Assembly: GCA_963808965.1 (NCBI GenBank)
Contig: CAWEHU010000016.1
Span: forward strand, 1-64,000
Reading direction: 5' to 3'
Source: CAWEHU01 sp963808965
Lineage (GTDB): Bacteria; Pseudomonadota; Alphaproteobacteria; Acetobacterales; Acetobacteraceae
Length of the DNA stretch: 64,000 nt
The notes under the pieces are model-generated. The model ran no database searches. It saw only the letters and a program-made list of their open reading frames with translations, and was not told the origin of the DNA. This document shows positions 27,300 to 36,367 of the stretch, piece by piece (position 1 is the stretch's first letter; the number at the start of each line of letters is the position of its first letter). Made by a program: the position numbers and the translations under genes.

Positions 27300-28067
27300 T
27301 TACTCCGCCGTCCATCCGCCGTCGACAACAAGGCTCTGCCCGGTGATATAGGCCGACGCCGGCGAGGCAAGGAATACCGCGAGCCCGGCGATGTCGTCCA
27401 TCACCCCGAAGCGGCCGAGCGGCGTGCGAGCGAGCAGACTCGCAGCGATCGATTCGTTCTGCCGCATTCCGGCTGTCAGATCCGTCTCGAAGAAGCCCGG
27501 AGCGATCGCATTGACGCGGACGCCACGCGAAGCCCAATCCAGCGCCAAGGCTTTCGTCAACAGCTCCACCCCGCCCTTGGTCGCACAATACGGCACCGCC
27601 CGCCGGAGGCCGACATGGCCCGCGGCGGAGCTGACATTCACCACCGAGCCGGAACCTCGCTCCACCATCACCCCGCCCAGATGCTTGCAGCAGAGAAAGA
27701 CGCCTGTGAGGTTGGTGCCGATGATGTTCTGCCAATCGGCGAGGCCAGTCTTCTCTATCCCGCGGTAGATGGGATTTACCCCGGCATTGTTGATCAGGAT
27801 GTCGATGCCGCCGAACAGGCTAACCACGGAATCGCGCAGCGTGAGAACGTCGTCCTCTCGCGACACATCGGCCAGAAGTGCCGAGACATCCAGCCCAAGC
27901 TGCCGCATGGAGATGGCGGAGGCGTCCAAGGTGCCTTGCGTTCGTCCGCAAATCACGACCCGCGCCCCGAACCGTGCCAAGCCTTCCGCCATGCCGCGAC
28001 CGATACCGCGTCCGCCGCCGGTGACAATCGCCACCTTGCCAGTCAGATCGAACAACGTGTCACGCAT
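27300..28067 (-). CDS. Short-chain dehydrogenase/reductase
   Basis: 255 residues with the SDR NAD(P) loop VAIVTGGGRGIGRGMAEG, NNAGVNP, the catalytic Ser in VSSAAG, YxxxK (YCATK) and ITGQSLVVDGG. It follows the acyl-CoA dehydrogenase with 14 bp between stop and start, so it is the last gene of a four-gene operon. It likely oxidises a hydroxyacyl-CoA made by the pathway. Confidence 0.95.
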   Translation of the reverse strand: MRDTLFDLTGKVAIVTGGGRGIGRGMAEGLARFGARVVICGRTQGTLDASAISMRQLGLDVSALLADVSREDDVLTLRDSVVSLFGGIDILINNAGVNPIYRGIEKTGLADWQNIIGTNLTGVFLCCKHLGGVMVERGSGSVVNVSSAAGHVGLRRAVPYCATKGGVELLTKALALDWASRGVRVNAIAPGFFETDLTAGMRQNESIAASLLARTPLGRFGVMDDIAGLAVFLASPASAYITGQSLVVDGGWTAE

Positions 28068-28081
28068 GGATGCCGCTTGGC

Positions 28082-29251
28082 TCACCAGTTGGCTCCATGC
28101 TTCATGATCCGTTGTGCCAGACTCCACCGGTGCACTTCCGATGGGCCATCATAGATGCGGAACCCGCGCACTTCGCGAAAAATGCGCTCCACCAGCGTTT
28201 CCCCTGTGACACCCTGGCCGCCCAGCACCTGAACGCATCGGTCCGCGACACGCCAGATCGCTTCGGAGCAGACCACCTTTGCAATGCTCGACTCCGTGCC
28301 CGCTCGCTCGCCCTGATCGAGCAGCCAGGCCGTGTGCCAGATGGTCAGCCTACTCGTGCGGATATCCATTTCATTGTCGGCCAGCATGAAACCAACCCCT
28401 TCATGCTCGCCGAGCTTGCGGCCGAACGCCTCGCGCGTTCGCGCGTACTCCGTCGCAATATCGTGCGCGCGTTGAGCCGCTCCCAGCCAGCGCATGCAAT
28501 GGGTCAGCCGCGCCGGCGCGAGTCGCACCTGCGCGTACCGGAATCCGCGGCCAGGTTCGCCGAGGATGTCGCCGGCGGGCACGCGCAAGTCGGTGAAGCG
28601 AACGATCGCGTGGCCGCCGGCGAACCCCTGGTCCAGCGTATCCATCGTCCGCTCGATTCGGATGCCGGGCCGGTCCATGTCGGCGAGAAACATCGTCGCC
28701 GCGCCGTCCTCTCCGCGCGCCATGATGATGGCAAATCCCGCGCCCTCGGCGCCGGTGGTAAACCATTTCAGGCCGTTGATGACGTAATCGCCGCCGTCCC
28801 GCCTAGCGGTGGTGGCGAGTGCAGCCGGGTCCGAGCCCGCCCCGGGAGGCGGCTCGGTCATGCAGAAACAGGAGCGGATCGCGCCCGAGGCCAACGGTCG
28901 CAGCCAGCGCTCCTTCTGCGCGGGCGTCGCGACCGCTTCCAGCAGGTGCATGTTTCCTTCGTCCGGGGCGGAGACGTTCATCGCCAGCGGCCCGAGCACC
29001 GAATATCCCGCCTCCTCGAACACCACGGCTTTACCGACATGCGAGAGGCCGAGCCCCCCGAACTCGGAGGAGACGTGCGGCGCGAGCAATCCCTCCCCTG
29101 CGGCCATTGCGTTCAGCTCGCGCCGTAACGCATCTGAAGGGCCGTGCCTTGTCTGGCGCGAGTCCTTTTCCATCGGGACGATCGATCCCCGGATAAAGTC
29201 ACGCGTCCGCTCCTGTAATGTCCCGAGGTCCGGAGGGATTGCGAAGTCCAT
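28082..29251 (-). CDS. Acyl-CoA dehydrogenase, ACAD10/11-like
   Basis: 389 residues. Typical ACAD motifs: CFCMTEPPPGAGSDP (flavin side), KWFTTGAEGAGFAI and a C-terminal DGPSEVHRWSLAQRI. The last resembles the ACAD10/11 subfamily rather than straight-chain enzymes. Human ACAD10/11 and bacterial LvaC act on 4-hydroxyacyl-CoAs after phosphorylation by an APH-like kinase. Here such a kinase lies directly upstream with a 13-bp gap, which supports the same pathway by analogy. ATG 29251 chosen. Confidence 0.92.
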   Translation of the reverse strand: MDFAIPPDLGTLQERTRDFIRGSIVPMEKDSRQTRHGPSDALRRELNAMAAGEGLLAPHVSSEFGGLGLSHVGKAVVFEEAGYSVLGPLAMNVSAPDEGNMHLLEAVATPAQKERWLRPLASGAIRSCFCMTEPPPGAGSDPAALATTARRDGGDYVINGLKWFTTGAEGAGFAIIMARGEDGAATMFLADMDRPGIRIERTMDTLDQGFAGGHAIVRFTDLRVPAGDILGEPGRGFRYAQVRLAPARLTHCMRWLGAAQRAHDIATEYARTREAFGRKLGEHEGVGFMLADNEMDIRTSRLTIWHTAWLLDQGERAGTESSIAKVVCSEAIWRVADRCVQVLGGQGVTGETLVERIFREVRGFRIYDGPSEVHRWSLAQRIMKHGANW

Positions 29252-29264
29252 CGCGAAACTCCCG

Positions 29265-30413
29265 TCAGAAGGCGCGGCCCTGCGCGATGTCGAGAGTGAA
29301 TTCCAGAAGACCGGTGCCGATCGCGGAAAGGCCGGCATAGCGCGGATCGGTCGTCGCACCGGTGCGGTGGCGATAGCCGAGCTGGAGGAAAATCACCCCG
29401 AGCTTGTACATGCCCAGCACGCGATGGAACAGGAAGGCGGACATGTCGCGCCCGCTCAGAGCCGCGTAGCACTCCACCGCCTCCCGTCTCGTGAGAAAGC
29501 CGGGATTCGCGGTCGGCATCTGCGCCATATCGTGCATCGCCGGCGGGTCGTCCGGCTCCGCCCAGTAGCTCAAGGTCGTAGCGAAATCGAACAACGGGTC
29601 GCCGCGCGTGCCTTGATCCCAATCGACGACCGCGACCGGGGAGAGATCGCGCCGTGCCAAAATCATGTTGTCCAGCTTGAAATCGTTGTGCAGCAAGGCC
29701 GGCTTACCGTCCGGTACCCGGTGCTTGTCCAGCCATTCCCCCAAGTCCGCGTGTAGCGCCTCGGTGCCTTCCTCCTGCACCAGCACGCCGCGTTTGCGCC
29801 ATCCGGCCACGGCGCGTTGGAGGAATCCCTCCGGCTTGCCTAAATCGTCGAGCCCGATCGCGCGGGTATCTACCGCATGAATCGCGGCGATCGTTTCCAT
29901 GAGCACTTGCGAGAGCCGCGCGCCCGCATCCGGCCTGCCGGCGAGCTCCGGCGGGAGCGTCGAGCGGACCACGATGCCGGGGCGGAACTCGATAATCTGG
30001 AACGGGACGCCGATCACCGAAAGATCGGTGCAGAGGTGGATACTGCGCGGGATGAAGGCGAGTGCATCCGGCAACCGGCTCAGGATGCGATGCTCGCGGG
30101 CCATGTCGTGGCTGCCTGGGGGTAACTCGCCCGCCGGCGGACGCCGCAACACGAAGGGCTTGCCCGCGACGTGGATCAAATAGTTGATGTTGGCGAGACC
30201 GCCCTTGAACTGGCTCGGTAGCGGCTCTGGGTCGAGCGTCATGCCGTGCTGCGCGAGATGGGCCCGCACGGCCGGCCAATTCAATCGCACGCTCTCGGAG
30301 GCGGGCCGAACCTCGGTCAAGGTCTGATCCAAGCTGTCCTCACTCCGGCTATGTTGCGACCGCTCACACTCCAATTCTTGCCCGATGGCGTCAAGGCGGC
30401 GAGCATGCCGCAC
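29265..30413 (-). CDS. Phosphotransferase family kinase (APH; ACAD10/11- or LvaA-like)
   Basis: 382 residues. The kinase core has FKGGLANINYLI, KPFVLRRPPAGE, catalytic loop ALLHNDFKLDNMILAR and DFG-like VAVVDWDQGTRGDPLFDFA. In lva-type systems it phosphorylates the hydroxyl of a 4-hydroxyacyl-CoA before dehydrogenation. GTG 30413 is preceded by GGAG at 7 nt. The first 30 residues look unlike the family, so a later start (TTG 30332) is possible. It lies in the operon with ACAD and SDR. Confidence 0.9.
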   Translation of the reverse strand: MRHARRLDAIGQELECERSQHSRSEDSLDQTLTEVRPASESVRLNWPAVRAHLAQHGMTLDPEPLPSQFKGGLANINYLIHVAGKPFVLRRPPAGELPPGSHDMAREHRILSRLPDALAFIPRSIHLCTDLSVIGVPFQIIEFRPGIVVRSTLPPELAGRPDAGARLSQVLMETIAAIHAVDTRAIGLDDLGKPEGFLQRAVAGWRKRGVLVQEEGTEALHADLGEWLDKHRVPDGKPALLHNDFKLDNMILARRDLSPVAVVDWDQGTRGDPLFDFATTLSYWAEPDDPPAMHDMAQMPTANPGFLTRREAVECYAALSGRDMSAFLFHRVLGMYKLGVIFLQLGYRHRTGATTDPRYAGLSAIGTGLLEFTLDIAQGRAF

Positions 30414-30506
30414 GGTGGGTCTCCGCGCGGGTGCGGGCGGTGGACGGGGTAGGGCAAATCGCCGAGGCGGTTTCCTGAGAAACAGCCCGGGAGCTTTGCC
30501 CCTTTC

Positions 30507-31427
30507 CTATGCAGCGATGCGAAACGTCTTCGGAATACCGGCCTTCGGCAGCTGACCGTGCATCGGTTCTTTCGGAAGGCCGTCCCGTAGGATCGTCCGC
30601 GCTTCCAGCAGCTTCGGCAGGTCGATCCCCGTGTCGAAGCCCATGCTCTCCAGCATGAAGACCAGGTCTTCGGTGACGATGTTGCCGGAAGCTCCGGGCG
30701 CGTAAGGGCACCCGCCGAGTCCGGCCAAGGAGGCGTCGAAGTTGCGGATCCCCTCTTCCAGCCCGGCCAGGGCGTTGGCGAGGCCGAGCCCGCAGGTGTC
30801 GTGCAGGTGGAGCCTGGTCAGCTTGCCCCCGATCGAGGCGTGTACCGCCCGCACCACTTCCTTGATCTGCGCGGGGTTGCCGTAACCGACCGTGTCGCAC
30901 AGCGAGACCGAATCTACCCCCGCCTCCGCGAGCCCGGTCGCGACCTCCACGGTCTTGGCCGTCGGTACCACACCGTCGATTGAGCAGCCAAAGGCGGTGG
31001 AACAAGCGGCCTCCACCTCCATCCGCCGTGGCCGATCCTTCACCCACTTCGCGATCCCGCGCACCTCCACGACCTGCTCGGCCGGGGTTCGGTTCAGGTT
31101 TGCGCGGCTATGGCCCTCGCTGACCGAGACCGGGATGACGATGCGATGCACGCCGGCATCATAGGCACCTTGCGCGCCACGCAGGTTCGGGACCAGAGCT
31201 ACGACCGTCAGACCGGGAATTTCGGCGCTCCGGCGCGCGACTTCGGCGGTATCCGCCATATTGGGAATAACCCGTGGCGGCACGAAGCTCCCGACCTCGA
31301 TCTCCCTCACGCCGGCGTCGGCGAGTGCCTGGATCCAGCGGATCTTGGTGGCGGTCTCCATCCGGGACTTCGCCATTTGCAGCCCGTCGCGGGGACCGAC
31401 TTCGCTGACCGTGACCTTCTGTCTCAT
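30507..31427 (-). CDS. HMG-CoA lyase family aldolase
   Basis: 306 residues. Motifs: VSEVGPRDGLQMAKS, EVGSFVPPRVIPNMADTAEV, RLHLHDTCGLGLANALAGL, and the catalytic-loop region LAGLGGCPYAPGASGNIVTE. HMG-CoA lyases split 3-hydroxy-3-methylglutaryl-CoA into acetyl-CoA and acetoacetate. Relatives cleave other 3-hydroxyacyl-CoAs. It is the first gene of the operon running to the SDR at 27300. ATG 31427 follows GGAGTGCTCGG. The 183 bp upstream in the same frame is not needed. Confidence 0.92.
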   Translation of the reverse strand: MRQKVTVSEVGPRDGLQMAKSRMETATKIRWIQALADAGVREIEVGSFVPPRVIPNMADTAEVARRSAEIPGLTVVALVPNLRGAQGAYDAGVHRIVIPVSVSEGHSRANLNRTPAEQVVEVRGIAKWVKDRPRRMEVEAACSTAFGCSIDGVVPTAKTVEVATGLAEAGVDSVSLCDTVGYGNPAQIKEVVRAVHASIGGKLTRLHLHDTCGLGLANALAGLEEGIRNFDASLAGLGGCPYAPGASGNIVTEDLVFMLESMGFDTGIDLPKLLEARTILRDGLPKEPMHGQLPKAGIPKTFRIAA

Positions 31428-31649
31428 TTCCGAGCACTCCGCTGGGCAGGCCGCCGGGGCTTGAGTCTGCGTAGAAGAGGAGGCGGCGAGGACAGGGTGG
31501 TGTTGCCCGCGCCCGGGCGCAAGCAGGCGCGCGTCCGAGGATCGAGCGCCGGGGAGCGATGGACAAGCCGGTGCGGCGCGGCTAGTGCAACGCACCATGA
31601 TCCACGGCAAAAGGATCGCGGCCGTTCTGTCGGGACAGGAGCCCGGCGG

Positions 31650-32711
31650 CTGAAACCCGCGACGCGCGAGATCGGCCCATTAACCGCGATCCGGGGCTTC
31701 GCGGCCCTGTGGGTTGTCGGACATCATCTCGTTCCCGCGTGGTATCCGAATGCGACGGGTTGGGTGCCGACGCTCTTTCTCACGGGTTACGCCGCGGTAG
31801 ACGTTTTCTTCGTCCTCAGCGGCTTTATCCTGGCGACCGTTTATCGCGACCTCGCCACATCCGAGACGCCGATGTTTCTGCTGAAGCGTCTCTGCCGCGT
31901 CTATCCGCTCCATGTCTGCATCATGGCGGCGCTGGTTGCGGCCGCGTTGGTCAGTCCGCTATCGGGTGGGAGCGTATCGAAGCCCTGGGGGCAGCTTCCT
32001 TGGGTCGGCCTGATGCTGCAATCCTACGTGCTCTCTGAAACCACTTGGAATCCCCCGAGCTGGTCCGTTGGCGTAGAGCTGCTCTGTTACGCGCTTTTTC
32101 CGGCCGCTGTGTGGGTGTTGCGCCGGATTCCGAAGCGGTTGCTGGCCGGACTCGCTTTTCTGCTTGCGTGTGCCGAATTCAACGTCCTGCAAAGCGTGGG
32201 CGGCGCTGTGGTCGGGCTTGGCGCGATCTTGCGCGGCATTGCGGGCTTCTCGCTCGGTGCAGCGCTGGGCTCGTTCGCGCAAAGCTTCGGAAGATTGCCG
32301 GAGCGGCTCGCCAGCGCGGGACAGCTATCGGCGCTCGCCGGACTCGCTGTCGCGATCGTTCTGTGCCGGTCCGCGCCTATAGGGCCGCTTTCCGGCCTAC
32401 TGATCTTTTCCCTCGCATGCGAGACGGGGCTGATCTCTCGTGCCCTCGGGGGGCGCTGGTGCGTGCGGCTAGGGACGATCTCCTACTCCATCTATTTGCT
32501 GCACGCGCCATTGCTGTTCGCCTTCGGCAAAATCTCGGCGGGCTGGAATGGCGCAGCCCGTGTCGCGATCTTTCTCCTGCTGCTGCTCGCGAGTTCCGAG
32601 TTTACCTATCGCCTCATCGAAACGCCCGGCAGGCGGTTACCGCGGACGCTTATGCAGCGTCTTGCCGCTCACCGGCCCGCGCTGAGCGCCGAAGGAAACA
32701 GCAACCTGTAA
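31650..32711 (+). CDS. Acyltransferase 3 family membrane protein
   Basis: 353 residues, about ten membrane segments. N-terminal LTAIRGFAALWVVGHHLVPA holds the R and H of the acyltransferase 3 motif, followed by GYAAVDVFFVLSGFIL. Family members O-acylate polysaccharides or lipids. Start uncertain: CTG 31650 has GGAG about 8 nt upstream and precedes the family N-terminus, and no ATG or GTG is near. Its 3' end overlaps the convergent gene at 32669 by 43 bp. Confidence 0.85.
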   Translation: MKPATREIGPLTAIRGFAALWVVGHHLVPAWYPNATGWVPTLFLTGYAAVDVFFVLSGFILATVYRDLATSETPMFLLKRLCRVYPLHVCIMAALVAAALVSPLSGGSVSKPWGQLPWVGLMLQSYVLSETTWNPPSWSVGVELLCYALFPAAVWVLRRIPKRLLAGLAFLLACAEFNVLQSVGGAVVGLGAILRGIAGFSLGAALGSFAQSFGRLPERLASAGQLSALAGLAVAIVLCRSAPIGPLSGLLIFSLACETGLISRALGGRWCVRLGTISYSIYLLHAPLLFAFGKISAGWNGAARVAIFLLLLLASSEFTYRLIETPGRRLPRTLMQRLAAHRPALSAEGNSNL

Positions 32712-33739
32712 TCGTCCGAATCCAACTCCTCTCCGCGTGCCGCGACGGCGAGGTCGCGCGCGAGCCGGTCGGCGATCGCGACCCTGTAATGCAGCGCGTC
32801 CCAGTAGTTGTCGTCCGTGCGCGTGATCGGGCTGGGCAGCATGAAGTCAGCAACCACCGTGTTGGGCACCTGGGTCGCAATCTCCGCGACACGCTCCTTG
32901 CAGGCCTGCCACACTCTGCCCATCGAGCTATCAGGTTGTATCAGGACGTGGTTGTACGGGGCGAAATAGAGCACCTTGCTGGTTCGCGGTGACAAGTCGC
33001 CCAGCGCGGCGCGAAGCATGGACAGCGAAGCGAATCGCCAAGTCGCGGGTGAGCCGCCGATTTCCGCGCCGCCCATCGCGGCGGCATCCTGTTTGAGATG
33101 GAGCGCCACCCGGGCCCGGTCGTATTCACTGTCATCGGGCACGAAGCTGGTGTATCCGTCGAGGCCATAACGCGACCGCTTCAGCCCCGTGACGTGCGCG
33201 AACTGGGCTACCGCTTCGGTCAGCGCGTAGATATTGAAGAGTTCCCGATAGCCGCGCCAGCGACCATCGCCGTACATCCATTCAGGAAACGGACGCGGCG
33301 TGTATTTCTGGACGTCGCCGATCCCGCACCAGGCGATATCCAGACCGATGATCACAACCGGTGCGTCGGGGTGATTGCGTGCGAACAGTCGCAGGATGCG
33401 AGCCTGCTCGTACGCGGTCGCCGCGTTCATGGCCAGATTCACGAAGCGTGCGCCGAATTCCTGATCTAGAATCACCGGCCGCAGCAGGCGGCTGGTTGAG
33501 GTGCCGATCACGGCGCTGTCGAATTTTGGCGAGCGCGCGAGCGCCGGAAAGGAGAAGCGGGCGTTGGTGGAGATCGGCGCCCGGGCCAGCGGAGGCGAGA
33601 GGGGCAGTATGTCGAACGGATCGACGGTGACGATGAAAGCGTAGATGAGCGCCACACCCCCGAGCGCGATCCCCAGCATCAGCTGGAAGAAGCGCCGCCA
33701 GACACGAGCGGGTTCAGAACTGGAAATAGATGAAGACAT
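32669..33739 (-). CDS. MBOAT-associated SGNH-like hypothetical protein
   Basis: 356 residues. One N-terminal membrane segment (LMLGIALGGVALIYAFIVTV). The body has SAVIGTSTSRLLRP, a GxxTSR nucleophile-elbow-like motif, and the tail DDNYWDALHYRVAIADRLA with a D-x-x-H. These match SGNH/AlgX-like proteins that partner with MBOAT proteins in O-acetylation. It overlaps the end of the MBOAT gene by 26 bp, so the two form one unit. The GTS-type motif rather than GDS is not settled. Confidence 0.72.
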   Translation of the reverse strand: MSSSISSSEPARVWRRFFQLMLGIALGGVALIYAFIVTVDPFDILPLSPPLARAPISTNARFSFPALARSPKFDSAVIGTSTSRLLRPVILDQEFGARFVNLAMNAATAYEQARILRLFARNHPDAPVVIIGLDIAWCGIGDVQKYTPRPFPEWMYGDGRWRGYRELFNIYALTEAVAQFAHVTGLKRSRYGLDGYTSFVPDDSEYDRARVALHLKQDAAAMGGAEIGGSPATWRFASLSMLRAALGDLSPRTSKVLYFAPYNHVLIQPDSSMGRVWQACKERVAEIATQVPNTVVADFMLPSPITRTDDNYWDALHYRVAIADRLARDLAVAARGEELDSDDYRLLFPSALSAGR

Positions 33740-35093
33740 TCTGCAACCGGCCGCCGATCAGCAGCAGCAGATAGACCATCGCAAGCCCAGCCGGAGCCGC
33801 GAGCCAGGCGCGCGGGCGTAGAGCCTTGAGCGCCGCCTCCTGGCTGGTCGGACCTAGCAGCGCGACCGCCGCCCCGCCCGCGAGAGCGACCAGGCCCGTC
33901 GTGTCGAGCGCGACGCCCGCGAGTCCGTGAAATCCCGCCATCGACGCGAGCACGCCGCCCGCCGTGGTAAAGTTGGGCGCGCGGAATAAGATCAAGCACG
34001 CGCTCACGAACAACAGCGTGAGCGCCCAGCCGAGGGTGCGCGGCATGCGCAACCCTCGCTCGCTCCAGAGATGGTTCGCTGCGAGCGCCACTCCGTGCAG
34101 CCCGCCCCAGACCACGAATGTCCAGTTCGCGCCATGCCACAACCCGCCGAGCAGCATGGTCAAGACGACATTGAAAACCTGCCGTGCTTGCCCGCACCGA
34201 TTGCCGCCGAGCGGGATGTAGAGATAGTCGCGCAGAAAGCGTGACAGAGTTATATGCCAGCGCCGCCAGAAGTCGCGGATGGAAGTCGCGCGATAGGGAG
34301 CGTTGAAGTTGAACGGAAGCCGCAACCCGAACATCAGCCCGAGCCCGATCGCCATGTCCGAGTAGCCGGAAAAGTCGAAATAGATCTGCATTGTGTAGGC
34401 CGCACAGGCAGCCCACGCCTCTCCCGCACCGAGCGATGCGCCGGTCGCCTTCGCGAATAGCGGATCCACGATCGTCGCGAGCGTGTCGGCGAGAGCGACC
34501 TTCTTCGTGACGCCGATCAGGAATAGGACGAAGCCGCGCGAGAGATTCTCCCACATTTCGTTCCCGCGCGGGTCGGCCCGGAACTGGTGTATGATTTCGT
34601 TGTGCCGAACCAAGGGCCCCGCGATGAGCTGCGGGAAAAACGTGACGAACATGCAGAAATCGAGGAAACCGTAGATGTGCTTGTCGCCGCGCCTGAGATC
34701 GATGAGGTAAGAGATCTTTTGGAAGACGAAGAAGCTGATCCCGAGCGGCAGGATCAAACTCCAGGGCTGCCACGCCTCGCCCAGCACGCCGAACGCCGTC
34801 CCGCGCAAGAAGTCGGCGTATTTGAATACCGCAAGGACGGCGAGATTCAGCACCACGCCGAGTACCGGAATCCATTGCGCACGCCAGCTACCGAACCATT
34901 GAGCAATCAGCCAATTGGCGATCGTCAGCCCGGCCAGAAGCGGCACGAACCGCACATCCCACCAGCCGTAGAAAGCGAGCGAGGCAAGCACGACGAACGC
35001 CTGACGCCACGCCCTGTGAGCAGCGAGAAGGTAGTAGCCGCCGAGCACGATCGGGAGAAAGACAAGTATAAAAACTTGCGAGTTAAACAGCAT
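33714..35093 (-). CDS. MBOAT family O-acyltransferase (AlgI-like)
   Basis: 459 residues, polytopic. Motifs: LILPLGISFFVFQKISYLID, RRWHITLSRFLRDYLYIPLG and LLGGLWHGANWTFVVWGGLH, where the His of WHGANW is the likely catalytic residue. AlgI-like MBOATs move acyl groups across the membrane for exopolysaccharide acetylation. The next gene encodes its SGNH-like partner. No alginate genes are in view, so the polymer is unknown. Confidence 0.95.
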   Translation of the reverse strand: MLFNSQVFILVFLPIVLGGYYLLAAHRAWRQAFVVLASLAFYGWWDVRFVPLLAGLTIANWLIAQWFGSWRAQWIPVLGVVLNLAVLAVFKYADFLRGTAFGVLGEAWQPWSLILPLGISFFVFQKISYLIDLRRGDKHIYGFLDFCMFVTFFPQLIAGPLVRHNEIIHQFRADPRGNEMWENLSRGFVLFLIGVTKKVALADTLATIVDPLFAKATGASLGAGEAWAACAAYTMQIYFDFSGYSDMAIGLGLMFGLRLPFNFNAPYRATSIRDFWRRWHITLSRFLRDYLYIPLGGNRCGQARQVFNVVLTMLLGGLWHGANWTFVVWGGLHGVALAANHLWSERGLRMPRTLGWALTLLFVSACLILFRAPNFTTAGGVLASMAGFHGLAGVALDTTGLVALAGGAAVALLGPTSQEAALKALRPRAWLAAPAGLAMVYLLLLIGGRLQNVFIYFQF

Positions 35094-35126
35094 GGAACGC
35101 CAGCGCCAGCGTATCGATGAGGCCGG

Positions 35127-36252
35127 CTAATCGAGCAATTCAAGAAGCGCCGCGATCAGCGCTGCGCGGGGTGCGAGCTCGCGCCAGAGGATATGCTCGT
35201 GACTGGCGTGGGCTCCCGATCCGGGGCAGCCCAGGCCATCGAGCGTCGGAACCCCGAGCGCGGCCGTGAAATTGCCGTCCGATCCGCCACCGCGATGCTG
35301 CTTGGGCATGTCGATGCCAAGCTCACTGGCCATCCCGCGCGCCCGCTCATAGAAGGCGGTGATTGCCGGCGTTTCGATAAAGGGGGGACGGTTCATCTGG
35401 CCGGTTACGGTGATCCGGCATCCGGAGGTCAGCGGAGCGAGTCCGAGGTACAGTCGCCGTCAGCCGCTCCCCGGCTTCGGCCGTGGGCACCCGGAGGTCG
35501 ATCTCACACCCGGCCTCGGGCGCAATGACGTTCGGGCGCGAGCCGCCCCAGATCGGCGCGATGTTCAGGGTGATCCCTGCGTCTAGATCCACCATCTCGT
35601 GAATTCGGAGAATCTGGTGCGCGAGCTCGACGACGGCCGAGGCCCCATCCTGAAAGCTGCTACCCGAGTGTGCCCCCTTGCCTTCCACCCGCATGATAAA
35701 CCGGCCCACGCCTTTGCGGGCGGTAGCGCAGGACCCGTCCGCGCCCGCTGGTTCGGTAATCAGCACGTAGGCGCTGTCGGCTCCCTCTCGCTCGATCAGT
35801 GCCCGGCTCGTAGGACTGCCGACCTCCTCGTCTGGGGTGAGGAGCAGCGTGATTGGCCGCTTGGTCCGCACTCTCTGGTTCAGGATGCTGCGAACGGCGT
35901 GCAGGGCGATGAAGCTGCCCGCCTTCATGTCGAAGATGCCGGGCCCGTAGGCGCGGTTGCCGTCCACCCGGTAAGGCATCGCCTCCAGGGTGCCGGTAGA
36001 CCAGACCGTGTCGAGGTGTCCGGCGACCAGGATCGGCTTGCCCTCGCCCGGGGTACGCGCCACAAGGTTGTCGCCAAACCCGTTTCTGCCCGGGATGCGG
36101 TTGAGCGAGGCTCCTGCACGGGCTAGCTCGCCTTCGGCGATGTCCATAAGGCGGTTCACCGCGGCGGGGTCGGTCGTCGGGGTCTCCAGCTTGACCCAAC
36201 CAGAGAGTTCGTCCAGCAGTTCTTCGGAGCGGCCCACATCGGTTTGTGGCAT
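35127..36252 (-). CDS. M20 family metallopeptidase (carboxypeptidase-like), one frameshift
   Basis: Start ATG 36252. Zinc-site motifs VAGHLDTVWSTG and YGPGIFDMKAGSFIAL, and TPDEEVGSPTSRALIE with catalytic Glu, are seen, then KGAHSGSSFQDGASAVVELA (dimerisation domain). After AGERLTATV, near 35450, a base indel shifts the frame. The rest, NRPPFIETPAITAFYERARG and then HRGGGSDGNF, ends LIAALLELLD. Corrected length is about 375 residues, similar to glutamate carboxypeptidase CPG2. The indel may be a sequence error. Confidence 0.85.
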
Positions 36253-36367
36253 CGATTCGTCCACGCGGTTGCCCGGAAGGCGGGGGTTTGCACCCGAACC
36301 GAGGGCTTGTCCATGTCGATTAGCCGGGCGGTTGACCAATGCCTTCCCCGCCCGTTGTCTGTCACCC

